Counted from the stretch's first letter, positions 32,420 to 40,373 are shown. The stretch: 64,000 bases of DNA from Accumulibacter sp036625275 (GCF_036625275.1 NZ_JAZKUD010000007.1:35696-99695); one strand, 5' to 3'. Numbers and translations: made by a program. The notes: generated by a model not told the origin, from the letters alone.

Positions 32420-35029
32420 TTAGCAAGCTTCGTGCCATCCAACATTCTTCTCGGCGGTGTCAAAACGCATGATGCCATTGTCACAGGCGACGCGAATCTT
32501 GTCGCCGGCAACAAAACGTCCCTCGAGAATCGCTTTGGCCAGGGGATCCTCAAGCTGTGACTGGATCGCACGCTTCAACGGGCGAGCGCCATAGACTGCG
32601 TCGAAACCGGCTGTCGCCAGTTCTGACAGGGCGCTGTCGGCCACTTCCAGCTTCAGTTCGAGTTGCGCCAGACGCTGCTCGAGGTAAGCGAGCTGAATTC
32701 TGGCGATCGACTTGATATGCTGCTCTTCGAGCGCATGAAAAACCACCACCTCATCGATTCGGTTGATGAACTCGGGCCGGAAATAGCTCTTGACTTCACC
32801 CATCACCGCCAGCTTGATCAACTGGTAATCGTCACCCGCCATCTGTTGAATCATTTGACTACCGAGATTCGAGGTCATCACCACCACGGTATTCTTGAAG
32901 TCGACGGTCCGGCCGTGTCCATCGGTCATGCGGCCGTCGTCGAGAACCTGCAGCAGAACATTGAAGACATCCTGGTGCGCCTTTTCGACTTCGTCGAGGA
33001 GAATCACCGAATAGGGTTTGCGCCGGACGGCTTCGGTCAGATAACCGCCCTCCTCGTAGCCGACGTAACCCGGCGGCGCACCAATCAACCGGGACACCGA
33101 GTGCTTCTCCATGAATTCGCTCATATCGACGCGAATCAGGTGCTCCTCGGAATCGAAGAGGAAACCGGCCAGCGCCTTGCACAGTTCGGTCTTGCCGACT
33201 CCGGTCGGACCGAGAAAGAGGAATGAGCCGTACGGCCGATTGGGATCCGCCAGGCCGGCACGCGAGCGGCGGATGGCATTGGCCACCAGACGCACTGCCT
33301 CATCCTGACCGACGACACGCTGGTGCAGGCGCTCTTCCATTTTCAGGAGCTTCTCGCGTTCGCCCTGCATCATCTTCGAGACGGGAATTCCCGTCGCACG
33401 CGAGACCACCTCGGCGATTTCCTCGGTGCCGACTTCGGTACGCAACAGCTTGTTGTGCTGACCGCCCTCGCCCGATTTCTCGGCGACCGTCAGTTGCGCC
33501 TCAAGCTGCGGCAGCTTGCCGTACTGGATTTCGGCAACCTTGTCCCATTTGTTGTCGCGCTGCAATTGCGCCAGTTCCAGCTTGAGCTTGTCGATCTCCT
33601 CCTTGATGTGCGCACTGCCCTGCACTTGGGCTTTTTCGGCTTTCCAGATTTCGTCGAGGTCGTTGTATTCGCGTTCAAGCTTGAGCAGTTCTTCCTCGAT
33701 CAGGTGCATGCGCTTCTTCGACGCTTCATCACGTTCCTTGCGCACCGCTTCGCGCTCGATCTTGAGCTGGATCATGCGCCGGTCGAGCCTGTCCATCGCC
33801 TCCGGCTTGGAATCGATCTCCATCTTGATTCGCGCCGCAGCTTCGTCGATCAGGTCGATCGCCTTGTCCGGCAGGAAACGGTCGGTAATGTAGCGGTGCG
33901 ACAATTCGGAGGCAGCGACGAGCGCCGGATCGGTGATATCGACGCCATGGTGCAGCTCGTATTTTTCGCGCAGGCCGCGCAGGATGGCGATCGTCGACTC
34001 GACCGTCGGCTCGTCGATCAGCACCTTCTGGAAACGGCGTTCAAGCGCGGCATCCTTTTCAATGTATTTGCGGTACTCGTCGAGTGTCGTTGCGCCAAGG
34101 CAGTGCAATTCGCCACGTGCCAGCGCCGGCTTGAGCATGTTGCCGGCGTCGATCGCGCCTTCCGCCTTGCCGGCGCCGACCATGGTATGCAGCTCGTCGA
34201 TGAAAACGATGATGCGCCCTTCTTCCTGGGCAATTTCCTTGAGCACCGCTTTCAGCCGCTCCTCGAATTCGCCGCGATACTTGGCTCCGGCCAGCAGCGC
34301 CGCCATGTCGAGACTGAGCACCTGTTTGTTCTTGAGCGTTTCCGGCACTTCGCCATTGACGATACGCTGCGCAAGCCCTTCGACGATCGCGGTCTTGCCG
34401 ACGCCCGGCTCGCCAATCAGCACCGGATTGTTCTTGGTACGCCGTTGCAGAATCTGGATGGCCCGGCGGATTTCGTCATCGCGACCGATCACCGGGTCGA
34501 GCTTGCCCTGGCGGGCGCGATCGGTGAGGTCGATGCAGTACCTGCTCAGCGACTGGCGTTGCCCTTCGGCTTCCTGGGAATCCACCCCCTGCCCGCCACG
34601 CACCGAAGCCACCGCCTGTTCCAGCGACTGCTTGACCAGTCCGTGCTGTTTCGCCAGTCGACCGCATTCACCCTTGTCGTCACAGAGGGCAAGCAGGAAC
34701 ATCTCCGAAGCGATGAATTGGTCACCGCGTTTCTGGGCTTCCTTGTCGGTGAGGTTCAGCAGATTGGTCAGGTCACGACCGACCTGCACCTCACCGCCAT
34801 GCCCCTGCACTTTTGGCAGACGACTGAGCGCCTGCGCCAGTGCCGCCTTGAGCGCCTGCACATTGACCCCAGCGCGGGCCAGCAGGGACGAAGTCGAACC
34901 GTCTTCCTGCTGCAATAGCGCCAGCAGCAGATGCTGCGGCTCGATGATCTGATTGTCGTGTCCGACCGCAAGGCTTTGCGCATCGGCCAGCGCCTGCTGG
35001 AACTTGGTGGTCAGTTTATCCAAACGCAT
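32420..35029 (-). CDS. clpB: ATP-dependent chaperone ClpB
   Basis: An 869-residue protein disaggregase. It has an N-terminal Clp domain, first AAA+ module with GEPGVGKTAIVEGLA, a coiled-coil middle domain rich in Glu/Lys/Arg, and a second module with GPTGVGKTELCKALA and DEVEKAHQDVFNVLLQ. ATG 35029 (MRLDKLTTKFQQAL) gives the standard start. A consensus heat-shock promoter lies just upstream. The last residues NVGWHEAC extend slightly beyond typical ends. Confidence 0.97.
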   Translation of the reverse strand: MRLDKLTTKFQQALADAQSLAVGHDNQIIEPQHLLLALLQQEDGSTSSLLARAGVNVQALKAALAQALSRLPKVQGHGGEVQVGRDLTNLLNLTDKEAQKRGDQFIASEMFLLALCDDKGECGRLAKQHGLVKQSLEQAVASVRGGQGVDSQEAEGQRQSLSRYCIDLTDRARQGKLDPVIGRDDEIRRAIQILQRRTKNNPVLIGEPGVGKTAIVEGLAQRIVNGEVPETLKNKQVLSLDMAALLAGAKYRGEFEERLKAVLKEIAQEEGRIIVFIDELHTMVGAGKAEGAIDAGNMLKPALARGELHCLGATTLDEYRKYIEKDAALERRFQKVLIDEPTVESTIAILRGLREKYELHHGVDITDPALVAASELSHRYITDRFLPDKAIDLIDEAAARIKMEIDSKPEAMDRLDRRMIQLKIEREAVRKERDEASKKRMHLIEEELLKLEREYNDLDEIWKAEKAQVQGSAHIKEEIDKLKLELAQLQRDNKWDKVAEIQYGKLPQLEAQLTVAEKSGEGGQHNKLLRTEVGTEEIAEVVSRATGIPVSKMMQGEREKLLKMEERLHQRVVGQDEAVRLVANAIRRSRAGLADPNRPYGSFLFLGPTGVGKTELCKALAGFLFDSEEHLIRVDMSEFMEKHSVSRLIGAPPGYVGYEEGGYLTEAVRRKPYSVILLDEVEKAHQDVFNVLLQVLDDGRMTDGHGRTVDFKNTVVVMTSNLGSQMIQQMAGDDYQLIKLAVMGEVKSYFRPEFINRIDEVVVFHALEEQHIKSIARIQLAYLEQRLAQLELKLEVADSALSELATAGFDAVYGARPLKRAIQSQLEDPLAKAILEGRFVAGDKIRVACDNGIMRFDTAEKNVGWHEAC
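32422..32437 (-). promoter_or_regulatory. Candidate sigma-54 promoter for the DUF3567 gene
   Basis: TGGCACG-AAGC-TTGCT on the minus strand exactly fits the -24/-12 consensus TGGCACG-N4-TTGCW. It overlaps the last codons and stop of clpB and would start transcription near 32410, about 80 bases before the DUF3567 start. The location in coding sequence lowers confidence, because the same bases encode WHEAC. Confidence 0.5.
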
Positions 35030-35065
35030 GCTGAAATCCTCGGCAGAAGTATGTTGATGCCCGGC

Positions 35066-35093
35066 AAATGGGGACGGAGCGCATGAATTCAAG
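35066..35093 (-). promoter_or_regulatory. Sigma-32 heat-shock promoter of clpB
   Basis: CTTGAA (35088-35093), 14-bp spacer, then CCCCATTT (35066-35073) on the minus strand, matching the RpoH consensus CTTGAA-N13-15-CCCCATNT. It is 37 bp upstream of the clpB start. Confidence 0.9.
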
Positions 35094-35143
35094 GATCTTT
35101 AGGTTTTGTGGCACGCGCCGGCCCGGAGGTTCGGCAGGACGGA

Positions 35144-35827
35144 TCAACCGATCTTGTCGGCAGGGATGGCAAAGTCATGCAGTTCCCGATGCAGGAGAAC
35201 TGCCGGAGCGTTGACGCGCGGGCACTGGCGGCGACTGCCGAACGGCCTGAAACCCAACAGACGCTGATAGTAGCGGGCGTGGCGCGGATTGACTTCGATC
35301 ACGACGTCACTGGCGGCAAAGAACTGCTTTCCGTAGGAATGGGCCGACTGAAGCAAGGAGAACAGCAAATCCGGCGAACGGAAATCCGGGTCTATGGCCA
35401 ACCTCGTCACTTCACAGAGAACCCGGTCGGGACAGCGCAGGCGGCTCAGCTCCGATGCGTAAAGACCGTCCGCCAGCAGACCGGCAGGAGAATCGCGACC
35501 CAGGGTCAGTGTCGCCATGACTTCCCCGTTGTGCCAGGCCGCGAGCGTCAGCCGATTCGGGTCGTCCACCTGCCACCCGAGCGATTCGGTGTCGTAACCG
35601 CGCCAGGCATACATCCGGCGCACCAGCATGCTGGCCATGCCGTGCTCGTGCGGCGTTCGTGCCAGGCGGGTGTCGTAGCCAGCACGACCCGGCACGAGTG
35701 TTCCCGAGAGTCGATCAGGCTGCACTCGCCGGCACGCAGCACCGACCAGACAGCGGTTCGATCCGTCCGGTGCAAGAAGCTTTTCGGGAAAACTCATGGC
35801 GCCGATGGTCATTGGCCTAACGGTCAT
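35144..35827 (-). CDS. FeeM-like N-acyl amino acid synthase (GNAT fold)
   Basis: Up to 227 residues. The GNAT-like core has TLAAWHNGEVMATLTLGRDS, then CEVTRLAIDPDFRSPDLLFSLLQSA and EVNPRHARYYQRLLGFRPFG, as in N-acyl amino acid synthases and autoinducer synthases that use acyl-ACP. The start is uncertain: ATG 35827 lies within the end of a dispersed repeat, whose GGAAAGG could serve as its ribosome site; ATG 35812 and 35797 are alternatives. A weak sigma-54-like motif is about 150 bp upstream. The product may be a signalling lipid; the substrate is unknown. Confidence 0.75.
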   Translation of the reverse strand: MTVRPMTIGAMSFPEKLLAPDGSNRCLVGAACRRVQPDRLSGTLVPGRAGYDTRLARTPHEHGMASMLVRRMYAWRGYDTESLGWQVDDPNRLTLAAWHNGEVMATLTLGRDSPAGLLADGLYASELSRLRCPDRVLCEVTRLAIDPDFRSPDLLFSLLQSAHSYGKQFFAASDVVIEVNPRHARYYQRLLGFRPFGSRRQCPRVNAPAVLLHRELHDFAIPADKIG

Positions 35828-35933
35828 GACCTTTCCAGATAACCCTGATCATGAAAGTCATGGCCTTCCCTCTTCCCCGACCCATCCCCCGCAAATGGGG
35901 GGAGATTTGTGAGTCGCTAATGCGACTTTCAAA
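35817..35933 (-). repeat. Dispersed intergenic repeat, copy B
   Basis: The reverse-strand copy of the repeat at 18237-18356 and 56102-56221. It contains AAAGTCGCATTAGCGACTCAC, a C-rich/G-rich hairpin and the end GGAAAGGTCATGACCGTTAG. It differs by several substitutions, including TTTCATGATC for CCTGCATGATC, so it is not a recent copy. Its end supplies a possible start codon for the FeeM-like gene. Confidence 0.75.
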
Positions 35934-35957
35934 GCAAGACACTTCGATCCGACCAGG

Positions 35958-36236
35958 CTAATTCTGGGAAAGCAGGAACGATATTCGTGCCAGGATGGAT
36001 TTCGTAGACGGGGCCTTGATGATTCTTGCCGGTTGAACGGCCGGCGACGGCTGAACGGGCGCTCTCGCAACGGGAGGGAGTTGAACGGCAGATGAATTCT
36101 GGGCAAGCTCTCTGGCGGCAGAGGCGATGCCGTCAGGTGTGAGCGCAACGGGCCGGGGGGTAGAACCGAGAACCGGATAAGCCTCACGGCGGGTAATCGG
36201 CTCGCTCGGGCGGCAGACCTTGGGTTTCTTGAACAC
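35958..36236 (-). CDS. Small Pro-rich protein, candidate GlrR/sigma-54 target
   Basis: A 92-residue protein from GTG 36236, preceded by AAAAGGAAAA. It starts MFKKPKVCRPSEPITRREAY and continues with a Pro/Ala/Val-rich middle (VQLPPVARAPVQPSPAVQP) and a basic C-terminus ending ILARISFLLSQN. No signal peptide or membrane helix is evident, and I do not recognise a family. Its 5' side has a sigma-54-type promoter 50 bp upstream and two GlrR-type boxes, and it is divergent from glrK. A spurious frame is possible, but the regulatory context supports it. Confidence 0.5.
   Translation of the reverse strand: MFKKPKVCRPSEPITRREAYPVLGSTPRPVALTPDGIASAARELAQNSSAVQLPPVARAPVQPSPAVQPARIIKAPSTKSILARISFLLSQN
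35977..35992 (-). promoter_or_regulatory. Second sigma-54-like motif, weaker
   Basis: TGGCACG-AATA-TCGTT on the minus strand shares 14 bases with the stronger motif at 36285-36300, but its -12 part lacks the GC. It lies in the 3' end of the small Pro-rich gene and upstream of the FeeM-like gene. It may be a degenerate duplicate rather than a working promoter. Confidence 0.3.
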
Positions 36237-36284
36237 GGCTTTTCCTTTTGGGCAGGGTGACGGGGCTGACCTCCAGAGAACAGA

Positions 36285-36300
36285 AGCGATATTCGTGCCA
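36285..36300 (-). promoter_or_regulatory. Sigma-54 promoter candidate of the small Pro-rich gene
   Basis: TGGCACG-AATA-TCGCT on the minus strand, preceded by C, matches YTGGCACG-N4-TTGCW with a single mismatch, keeping GG at -24 and GC at -12 with correct spacing. The expected start site is near 36274, 38 bases before the GTG start. Two TGTC-N10-GACA boxes lie 75-170 bp upstream, the usual enhancer distance. Confidence 0.6.
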
Positions 36301-36373
36301 GAACACGTTTTCAAAATAAAACCGTTGCTTACGTCGGATTCTTGAATCATCGGTCTAACTTTGACCCGGAACA

Positions 36374-36391
36374 TGTCGGGAAAAAGAGACA
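36374..36391. promoter_or_regulatory. GlrR-type activator box 1 (TGTC-N10-GACA)
   Basis: An exact TGTC, ten bases, GACA. This is the consensus of GlrR (QseF/YfhA) binding sites in enterobacterial glmY promoters. It is centred about 108 bp upstream of the predicted sigma-54 start site. Confidence 0.6.
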
Positions 36392-36439
36392 AGCTCACCG
36401 GGCTTTATCGAGAAAGCCTGCACGGACAAGGAGTTGCCT

Positions 36440-36457
36440 TGTCGTCAGCCAGCGACA
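36440..36457. promoter_or_regulatory. GlrR-type activator box 2 (TGTC-N10-GACA)
   Basis: A second exact match, extended to CTTGTC...GACAAG. The centre-to-centre distance to box 1 is 66 bp, close to six helical turns, which fits co-operative binding by a sigma-54 activator. Confidence 0.6.
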
Positions 36458-36758
36458 AGCCTGGCAAGGCATTGATCCAGTGGGCATGACGGTTCCGAGT
36501 TGCGGTTTCTGCCGGCCTGCTCGATGGCAACTTGTTGCGCAAGCGCTCTTGCCGGCGGTGTAAACTGGCAGCCTGCTTCGCACTCGAGAAGCCCGGCGGC
36601 ACGCCACCCATTGCCCTGGGCGGTTGATCCTGGCGTGGCATCGACTTTCGTCGCGCCGGGTGCTGGATACCGATCGGCGCTGCCGGCATTTTCGTCGTGT
36701 CCTGCACGAAGCAGGCCCATCGCTGTTGCTCCACCATTGCCCGGAGAAGGCCTTTGCC

Positions 36759-38177
36759 GTGATTCGCATCTCGTTCCGCCAGAGCATGCTGGCCGGATTC
36801 CTGTTGATTGCCCTGGTCCTGAGCTGGGCAGCCGTCAGCAGCTGGTTACTGCTGGAGCAGTTTGTTCAGCAAAGCCGGCAACACGGCGAACACGCTTTGC
36901 AACTCAGTGCCTCGCTCCAGGAACTCGCTGACCGGACGGTCGGACTCGAACGCAGCGCGCGGCAGTTCACGGTCCTCAACGAACCTGTCTTGCTCGAGCG
37001 CTTTGACGAGAATGTCGCCCATGCCCTGACCGCCATAAAACGTCTGGACTCGATTCCCGCAGCGAGTTTGGGGACGCTCCCTGGCGACTGGCGTCAGGCT
37101 GTCGAACGGCTCAGCCAGGAACTTCACCAATCCGCACCACACGCCGAATTGCTCCCTTTTCTGAATCGCCTTGCCGAACTCAACAGAGCGCTCGAGCATG
37201 CCGGCCAGCGCTGGATGGACCAGCAGAATGCCGGGCTTCTGGCGGAACTGGAACAGGGCCGCCGGAGACTCACCGAGCTGGTGGCCACGGCGGTCGTCGG
37301 AGCGTTTCTGGTCGCCCTGGCGATGAACTGGTGGCTGTCCCGACCAATCGGCAGTATCGAACGAGCGATCGAACGACTTGGGGAGAGTCGCTTCGACGAA
37401 CCGGTGATGGTTCCCGGTCCGGCCGATCTCAGAAGGGTTGGGCGTCGCCTGGACTGGCTGAGACAGCGCCTGGACCAACTGGAATCCGAGCGCGAGCGGA
37501 CCTTGCGACAGGTCTCGCATGAACTGAAAACACCGCTGACGGCCCTGCGGGAAGGCATCGCCCTGCTGCAGGAACAGGTGCTGGGGCCCCTTGACGGGTC
37601 GCAGCAGGAAGTGGTCGATATCCTGCAGCACAATGTGATGGGTCTCCAGGGGCATATCGAAAGCCTGCTGCGGCTCAATGCGGCGTCCTTCGAGGCTCGT
37701 CGCGCATGCTTTCGGCCGCTGCCGCTGCAACAACTGCTGGCTGATGTCGTACAGGGACGGGACCTGCAGATTCAGGCACGGCAACTGACGGTGCTCTGCA
37801 ACGCGCCAGCAGTCACACGGGAACTCGACGCCGAGAAGTTGTTGGTCGTTCTCGATAACCTGCTCTCGAACGCGATCGATTTCAGCCCTCAAGCCGGCAT
37901 CATCCGCCTGGAAGCGGCAGTCCTCGGCAAGATCGTCCGTATCGCCTGTATCGACCAGGGACCCGGGGTAGCCAGCGACGATGCCGAAAAGATATTCCAA
38001 CCCTTCGTCCAGGGGTCCCGCGCCTCACCGACTCCACGCCAGGGCAGCGGCGTTGGCTTGTCGATTGTCCGCGAACTGATGACCGCGATGGGCGGGCGGG
38101 TGATGCTGCGGCCCGCTGACGGGAAGGCGCCTGGAGCACATTTCTGGATCGAGGTGCCGTGTGAATTGTCAGCTTGA
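36759..38177 (+). CDS. glrK: Sensor histidine kinase GlrK (QseE-like)
   Basis: A 472-residue membrane sensor kinase. GTG 36759 follows GGAGAAGG; the open frame upstream has no ribosome site. TM1 is MLAGFLLIALVLSWAAVSSW, the periplasmic part is about 150 residues of helix, TM2 is LVATAVVGAFLVALAMNWWL, then HAMP, H-box RQVSHELKTPLTALREGIALLQ and ATPase motifs (NLLSNAIDFS, DQGPGV, GSGVGLSIVREL). The following qseG-type and glrR genes identify the system. Twelve bases separate it from the lipoprotein gene. Confidence 0.88.
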   Translation: MIRISFRQSMLAGFLLIALVLSWAAVSSWLLLEQFVQQSRQHGEHALQLSASLQELADRTVGLERSARQFTVLNEPVLLERFDENVAHALTAIKRLDSIPAASLGTLPGDWRQAVERLSQELHQSAPHAELLPFLNRLAELNRALEHAGQRWMDQQNAGLLAELEQGRRRLTELVATAVVGAFLVALAMNWWLSRPIGSIERAIERLGESRFDEPVMVPGPADLRRVGRRLDWLRQRLDQLESERERTLRQVSHELKTPLTALREGIALLQEQVLGPLDGSQQEVVDILQHNVMGLQGHIESLLRLNAASFEARRACFRPLPLQQLLADVVQGRDLQIQARQLTVLCNAPAVTRELDAEKLLVVLDNLLSNAIDFSPQAGIIRLEAAVLGKIVRIACIDQGPGVASDDAEKIFQPFVQGSRASPTPRQGSGVGLSIVRELMTAMGGRVMLRPADGKAPGAHFWIEVPCELSA

Positions 38178-38189
38178 GGAGACGACTCC

Positions 38190-38753
38190 ATGAAGGCCTA
38201 CGGCATGCACAGCGGCTGGCCAGGGCTGCTCGCCGTTCTACTGCTCAGTGGCTGCACCACCTCACCGGCACCGCCGCAGGAAGCGCTGCCGACCGCCGCC
38301 GTGGCCCAGACCGAGGAAGCGGAAGCGGCGATCTTGCCGCTACTGGGCTATCTCCCACTGCTCCAGCGCATGTCGCCACCGCAACTGCTGAGGGAACGCG
38401 CGACACTGACAGTGACCCCTCCCACCCCGATCACTCAGCTCCGCTTGGCCCTGCTCCTGGGACAGCCACGCGCTGTGCAGGATCTCGTCCGGGCACTAAG
38501 CTTGCTGGAAGCTGTGCTGAAAAGCAGCGACCCGGCGGCGACCAGTCTGCACCCACTAGCCCGTGTGTTGGCCAGTCAATACCAGGAACGGCTGAAACTG
38601 GCGACACAGAACGAGAAACTCCTCCAGCAGTTGAAGGAAAGCCAGCACCGCAACGGTGAGCTCCAGGAGAAACTCGATGCCCTGAGCGATATCGAGCGCT
38701 CGCTGCCCGTTCGTCCCAGCAGCGGAAAGAAACCGCCCGGAGCCCCGCGATGA
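38190..38753 (+). CDS. QseG-like lipoprotein of the Glr system
   Basis: A 187-residue lipoprotein. The signal ends in LLAVLLLSGC and the lipobox cysteine is at about residue 23. The body is helical (RMSPPQLLRERATLTV, QLRLALLLGQPRAVQDLVRAL) and ends in a coiled coil (NEKLLQQLKESQHRNGELQEKLDAL) and basic tail. In enterobacteria QseG is an outer-membrane lipoprotein that controls GlrK, and its position between kinase and regulator supports the same role. The stop overlaps the glrR start. Confidence 0.8.
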   Translation: MKAYGMHSGWPGLLAVLLLSGCTTSPAPPQEALPTAAVAQTEEAEAAILPLLGYLPLLQRMSPPQLLRERATLTVTPPTPITQLRLALLLGQPRAVQDLVRALSLLEAVLKSSDPAATSLHPLARVLASQYQERLKLATQNEKLLQQLKESQHRNGELQEKLDALSDIERSLPVRPSSGKKPPGAPR

Positions 38754-40129
38754 ACCCCGTTCCCAAACCCCATGCCGCCCATGTTCTGCTCATCGACGAT
38801 GACCCGGACCTGCTGCGACTGCTCTCGATGCGTCTGCATGTCCAAGGCTTACGGATATCCACCGCAGCCTCTGCCGAGGAAGGTCTGGCACGCATTGCCG
38901 TCGAACCCCCGCAACTGGTGATCAGCGATATCCGTCTGCCAGGCAAGAATGGGCTGGCCCTGTTCGATGAGATCCGCGCCACCCGACCGACCCTGCCAGT
39001 GATCCTGCTGACCGCCCACGGAACGATTCCCGACGCGGTGCAGGCGATGTCACAAGGTGTCTTCGGCTATCTGACCAAGCCCTTCGACAGCAAGCACCTG
39101 CTCGAAAAGATTGCACAAGCGCTGCAACTCTCGGGCGCCGGTGCAGAACACGAAACAGGCAAAGACGAGGCCTGGCGTGAGGGCATTGTCTTTCGCAGCA
39201 GCCGCATGGCCGAGTTGATCGAGGAAGCCCGGGTGGTGGCCGCTTCGGACGCCAGCGTCCTGATTCGCGGTGAAAGCGGTACCGGCAAGGAAGTTCTGGC
39301 CCGCGCGATCCACCGCGCCAGCGCACGTGCCAAGGCCCCTTTCGTGGCCATCAACTGTGGCGCGATTCCCGAGCAACTGCTCGAGTCGGAACTGTTCGGC
39401 CATGTGCGTGGGGCGTTCACCGGAGCCACCGCCACGCACCCCGGCCTGTTTCAGTCCGCCAACGGCGGGACGCTGTTCCTCGACGAGATCGGCGACATGC
39501 CTCTGGCGCTGCAGGTCAAGCTCCTGCGGGTGTTGCAGGAGCGAGCCGTGCGGCCGGTGGGCGCCACGCGTGCCGAGCCTGTCGACGTGCGGGTACTTTC
39601 CGCCACCCACCGCGACCTTGAAGCCGCCATGTCCGAAGGCCAGTTTCGCGAGGATCTGTACTACCGCCTCGACGTTGTCACCATGACACTGCCGCGCCTC
39701 GATGAGCGGCGCGAGGACATCCCGCTCCTGGCGACCTGTTTCGTGCAGCAACTGGCCAGAAAATACGACAAGCCCATCGCCGGCATCGCCCCGGAGGCCC
39801 TCGAGGCCTTGGTCAGTGCGGCCTGGCCGGGCAACGTCCGCCAGCTTTACAACGTGGTCGAACAGTCTTGCGCTCTGGCCACCACGCCGCTGATTCCATT
39901 GGCTCTGATCCAGCGCGCCCTGCGCGTCCCGACCATGGAGGCTCTGTCCTACGCCGAGGCGAAGCAGCGCTTCGAACGGAACTATCTGGTGCAACTGCTG
40001 AAACTGACCGACGGCAACGTCGCCGACGCGGCCCGCATCGCCGACCGCAACCGTACCGAGTTCTACCGTCTGCTGCAGAAGCACGAGCTTACGCCGGCGA
40101 TGTTCCGCGGCCTGCCCGGCCACCTGTAA
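38750..40129 (+). CDS. glrR: Sigma-54-dependent response regulator GlrR (QseF)
   Basis: A 459-residue NtrC-type activator. The receiver has LLIDDDPDLLRLL with the phosphoacceptor in VISDIRLPGKNG. The AAA+ domain has GESGTGKEVLARAIH (Walker A), the GAFTGA loop that contacts sigma-54, and GGTLFLDEIGDMP (Walker B). A C-terminal Fis-type HTH has GNVADAARIADRNRTEFYRLL. Candidate target sites of exactly the GlrR type are upstream of glrK (36374-36457). Confidence 0.92.
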   Translation: MNPVPKPHAAHVLLIDDDPDLLRLLSMRLHVQGLRISTAASAEEGLARIAVEPPQLVISDIRLPGKNGLALFDEIRATRPTLPVILLTAHGTIPDAVQAMSQGVFGYLTKPFDSKHLLEKIAQALQLSGAGAEHETGKDEAWREGIVFRSSRMAELIEEARVVAASDASVLIRGESGTGKEVLARAIHRASARAKAPFVAINCGAIPEQLLESELFGHVRGAFTGATATHPGLFQSANGGTLFLDEIGDMPLALQVKLLRVLQERAVRPVGATRAEPVDVRVLSATHRDLEAAMSEGQFREDLYYRLDVVTMTLPRLDERREDIPLLATCFVQQLARKYDKPIAGIAPEALEALVSAAWPGNVRQLYNVVEQSCALATTPLIPLALIQRALRVPTMEALSYAEAKQRFERNYLVQLLKLTDGNVADAARIADRNRTEFYRLLQKHELTPAMFRGLPGHL

Positions 40130-40173
40130 AACTGTCGAGAGTTCGAGCAAGCTCCAGATTTTCGACAGGAGGA

Positions 40174-40211
40174 AGAGGAGTCACCCCCCGACAGATTGCT
40201 CAGGCAATCAT
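40174..40211 (+). repeat. Short repeat with GATTGC-TCAG-GCAATC hairpin (copy 2)
   Basis: AGAGGAGT, CACCCCCC, then a perfect 6-bp hairpin GATTGC-TCAG-GCAATC. It matches the sequence at 7053-7087. It lies between glrR and the tRNA-Val promoter. Confidence 0.5.
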
Positions 40212-40227
40212 AGCAGTGCGCTGTCGC

Positions 40228-40255
40228 TTGACTTGAAGTTTTAGCCCCGTATAAT
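40228..40255 (+). promoter_or_regulatory. Sigma-70 promoter of tRNA-Val
   Basis: TTGACT (40228-40233) and TATAAT (40250-40255), spacer 16 bp, placing the start about 35 bases before the tRNA. Confidence 0.85.
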
Positions 40256-40296
40256 GCGCACTTCCTTGGAGTCGTCAGTCATGTCGATTTCAATGA

Positions 40297-40373
40297 AGGC
40301 GCGTAGCTCAGCTGGTTAGAGCACCACCTTGACATGGTGGGGGTCGTTGGTTCGAGTCCAATCGCGCCTACCA
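40297..40373 (+). tRNA. tRNA-Val (anticodon GAC)
   Basis: A 77-base tRNA with an AGGCGCG acceptor arm pairing with CGCGCCT, D-arm GCTCAGCTGGTTAGAGC, anticodon loop CTTGACATG with anticodon GAC (Val), T-arm GTTGG-TTCGAGT-CCAAT and an encoded CCA. A near-consensus promoter is upstream and a terminator follows. Confidence 0.97.

Noticed and set aside
33323..34918. 531-codon open frame on the plus strand, opposite clpB
   Set aside because: Mirror frame of a highly conserved GC-rich gene; composition is atypical (His/Arg/Gln-rich) and no ribosome site or family motif is seen.
35108..35842. 244-codon plus-strand frame opposite the FeeM-like gene
   Set aside because: Shadow frame; the minus strand has the conserved GNAT motifs.
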